Shown: positions 6,200-7,999 of the stretch, in pieces
Layout: each line of letters begins with the position of its first letter
Position numbering within the stretch: position 1 is the stretch's first letter
From: an uncultured Bacteroidales bacterium
GTDB taxonomy: Bacteria; Bacteroidota; Bacteroidia; Bacteroidales; UBA3663
Reading direction: 5' to 3'
Length of the DNA: 7,999 nucleotides
NCBI GenBank assembly: GCA_905236195.1
Contig: CAJOOX010000067.1
Location: forward strand, 1 to 7,999
The notes under the pieces: model-generated
Database searches by the model: none
What the model was told of the DNA's origin: nothing
Seen by the model: the letters and a program-made list of their open reading frames with translations, nothing else
Made by a program: the position numbers and the translations under genes

Positions 6200-7803
6200 T
6201 ACATTCTCTTGTATTTCTCGCGGAATACATCGTCGGGATCCCACCCGCCAAAGAACCACTTGGGAGAGGAGTAGTTCTGGATGACGGCATCGTCTTTGGG
6301 CAACTCCAGCCACTTGGCATAGGGGTGGCGGCAGGAGTGGTCAATCACCGAGCCGTTCGACATCTTGGAGTTGTATTCTGCAAAGAAACAGGTGGGGGAA
6401 CAGATTACCGTCCAACCGCCAGGCTGAATGTTCTTGAGCACACAGTTGAGAAGAACCATCTCGGCTCCGGGGTACTGGGGCATATTGAGGCCGTTGGTAC
6501 GTCCCAGGTCGGAGATACCGGTTCCGACAGACTGGAATGTACATTCCTTGAGCACGAGTCCGCGCTTACCCTCTTCGTTGTGAACCCAGCAGTAAGGTCC
6601 GTTGTTATTCAGGAGCAGACAGTCCTCCAGATAGAGGGCACCGAGGGTTGACACCATGTCGTAGTTGCCGAAGAGTTTGCAGTTCTTGACATATACCTTG
6701 CCGCGTGCCATCAGCATGGAACGTCCGCCCTGCAATTCGCAGGATTGGAGCATGATGTGTTCGCCGTTGATCCAGATGGCGGGTGAATGGGTGTTCACAT
6801 CCGGTTCGTCGTTGACGATGGACATATTCTCGATCACGATGTCATAGCAGTTGTCGATGTGTATGACGGCGTTGCGGTTGGGGAATGACCCCGCAATATC
6901 GGCTGTTTTATTACGGATGGGCGAGAGGTTGAAGCAGTCGCTGTTTCGGTAGTGGAGTACCGTCTTGCCGGCACCTGCGCCGACCAGACGGACGTGGGTC
7001 TTGTTGCGGAAATAGATAAGTTCCTCGTAATCGCCTTCGGAAACATTGATGATGATGGTATCCTTGCAAGAGTCGGGCAGGTTCTCGAATGCGCCTTGAA
7101 TGGTGGTGAAATCGCCCTTGCCGTCATGACGTACCTGATAGACGCCGCGGGAAACGCCCATGGCGTTGCCGGCAGTAGAGAAAATCCATTTATCCTCTTT
7201 GCTGACACCGTTCCAGGAGTCGCCCGCATTGTCGAGCACACTCTTGTCGATGGTCACATAGTAGCGGTTCTTATAGGTGATCATGTTGTGGTGCGGCTGG
7301 ATGATGACACGGTTCTCCTTGATCATCACGGGATGGAAATGGAACCCGTCGGTGAAACCGCCGATGATGGAAATCTGATACAGGGTAGAATCGTCTTTCA
7401 TCCGCTTGTCTTTCGAACGCTGAGATTCAGGCGACGAGGGCGTATCGGGTTTCGTATTGCGGTTGGTGGCGATAAAGGATCGCGCATAGCTGTAAGGTGT
7501 GGCCGGATTGTGGTCCACCTGGATGGCGCGAGGCTTGGTGGTAGGACCGTCCGGAATGGAAATATCAATTTTGTCCACCAGTGTGTCGGTGACGGCATCA
7601 TAGACGCAAATCAGTCCGGATTCGCCGCGTGTGGGGGTGGTTCCTTCAGGGAATACGATAACAAGACGGGTGTCGGGCTGTACGTTGACGTCATTGATTG
7701 CGGGGTAGACTTCCAAGTTGAATTTCTGGCGCTTGGTACAGGCACTCACCATCACGATCAGAACAGCGATGAGGGATAGCTTAAAAAGCTTAAGAAGATT
7801 CAT
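6199..7803 (-). CDS. Pectin methylesterase-like (CE8) lipoprotein, divergent active site
   Basis: This 534-residue protein begins with a lipoprotein signal: a hydrophobic helix (residues 6-19) and the lipobox VSAC, with Cys22 lipidated. Basic residues (TKRQK) follow instead of an acidic surface-export signal, so a periplasmic location is inferred. Residues about 30-210 resemble a bacterial Ig-like (SbsA/Big_5) domain, with DTRLVIVFPEG near its start and KEDKWIFST at its end. From about 220 it looks like the right-handed beta-helix of carbohydrate esterase family 8, starting VRHDGKGDFTTIQGAFENLP. Aligned by eye, the nucleophile Asp382 (FGNYDMVSTLG) and Arg435 (DLGRTN) are kept. The QDTL motif that carries the acid/base Asp reads RSML (361-364), and the Trp after the conserved Arg is lost. 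Activity on pectin is therefore doubtful; a binding role or altered chemistry is possible. It is translationally coupled to gluQRS. Confidence 0.8.
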   Translation of the reverse strand: MNLLKLFKLSLIAVLIVMVSACTKRQKFNLEVYPAINDVNVQPDTRLVIVFPEGTTPTRGESGLICVYDAVTDTLVDKIDISIPDGPTTKPRAIQVDHNPATPYSYARSFIATNRNTKPDTPSSPESQRSKDKRMKDDSTLYQISIIGGFTDGFHFHPVMIKENRVIIQPHHNMITYKNRYYVTIDKSVLDNAGDSWNGVSKEDKWIFSTAGNAMGVSRGVYQVRHDGKGDFTTIQGAFENLPDSCKDTIIINVSEGDYEELIYFRNKTHVRLVGAGAGKTVLHYRNSDCFNLSPIRNKTADIAGSFPNRNAVIHIDNCYDIVIENMSIVNDEPDVNTHSPAIWINGEHIMLQSCELQGGRSMLMARGKVYVKNCKLFGNYDMVSTLGALYLEDCLLLNNNGPYCWVHNEEGKRGLVLKECTFQSVGTGISDLGRTNGLNMPQYPGAEMVLLNCVLKNIQPGGWTVICSPTCFFAEYNSKMSNGSVIDHSCRHPYAKWLELPKDDAVIQNYSSPKWFFGGWDPDDVFREKYKRM

Positions 7804-7862
7804 AAAACTGATATTAAGTTATTAGTGTTGGTTATACTTGTTCGGATTACCGATTATTACTT

Positions 7863-7999
7863 TCATTGGAATGCTTCGGAACTGTCTTCAAAACGGAAGT
7901 CGCTTTGCCACTTGTCGTCATGCCACGCAACTGAGAGGGCATGCAGCATGAGCCGTTGTGAAGCAGGTTGCGGGGAGGAGGTGTCAACCGGGCCGTAAA
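7863..7999 (-). CDS. C-terminal end of an unrecognised protein (5' part outside window)
   Basis: Reading leftward from the window edge, one frame gives 44 residues to a TGA at 7865-7863. It includes YGPVDTSSPQ and WHDDKWQSDFRFEDSSEAF, and its codons mostly end in C or G like the neighbouring genes. The content (two Trp, several Asp/Glu, alternating aromatics) looks like a folded C-terminus, possibly of a secreted protein, but I cannot name the family. It lies 59 nt upstream of the CE8-like gene with no promoter or terminator visible between them (7804-7862), so the two may be cotranscribed. Another minus-strand frame is also open, to a TAA at 7849-7847, but it reads like low-quality sequence, so the frame choice is moderately sure. 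Confidence 0.5.
   Translation of the reverse strand, partial: YGPVDTSSPQPASQRLMLHALSVAWHDDKWQSDFRFEDSSEAFQ

Noticed and set aside
6200..6313. A 38-residue N-terminal extension of gluQRS.
   Set aside because: It lies inside the CE8-like coding sequence, has no family similarity, and the ATG at 6199 puts the HIGH-type motif at the usual distance from the N-terminus.
6952..7779. Plus-strand open frame of 275 codons opposite the CE8-like gene.
   Set aside because: The minus strand here encodes a lipoprotein signal, an Ig-like domain and CE8 motifs. The plus frame has none and is rich in Val, Asp and Gly as shadow frames tend to be.
1..7999. Insertion sequence, CRISPR array, tRNA/rRNA gene, attachment site or replication origin.
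   Set aside because: I saw no transposase or integrase motif, no regularly spaced repeat series, no cloverleaf or rRNA segment and no iteron or DnaA-box cluster.

Overview
The window looks like a chromosomal segment from a Bacteroidota bacterium, probably of the Bacteroides/Prevotella kind. Two promoters fit the Bacteroidota housekeeping sigma consensus (TTTG, about 20 bp, TAnnTTTG). Genes start without strong Shine-Dalgarno sites. The housekeeping genes sit beside secreted plant-polysaccharide enzymes, which is typical of gut or rumen members of this group. I cannot name the genus.

Layout, left to right. Bases 1-507 (+) are the C-terminal part of a GH43 endo-arabinanase-like glycosidase. 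It converges on rsmD (559-1095, -), and a rho-independent terminator for rsmD lies in the gap. Bases 1096-1318 hold no protein gene. They do hold a plus-strand promoter, a perfect stem-loop and a strong terminator, together outlining an undescribed small RNA of about 105 nt. The next unit (-) has its own near-consensus promoter at 5201-5233 and comprises nadE (3205-5151), then, 2 nt after its stop, an unrecognised 627-residue alpha-helical, TPR-like protein (1319-3202). The terminator at 1280-1308 closes both this unit and the small RNA. Upstream is a second minus-strand unit: a CE8 pectin-methylesterase-like lipoprotein (6199-7803) whose TAATG junction overlaps a GluQRS-type tRNA-modifying enzyme (5234-6199). 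At the right edge (7863-7999, -) is the C-terminus of an unrecognised gene.

Functionally the window combines core metabolism and RNA modification (16S rRNA methylation, NAD synthesis, tRNA queuosine glutamylation) with pectin/arabinan-related proteins at both edges. The points most worth a second look are the small RNA, the CE8-like protein that lacks one catalytic Asp but keeps the other, the coupling of that lipoprotein to gluQRS, and the helical protein coupled to nadE, whose N-terminal region faintly resembles the part of STAND ATPases that follows the nucleotide-binding domain. I see no mobile element, CRISPR array, tRNA or rRNA, and no gene-free stretch over 300 bases.
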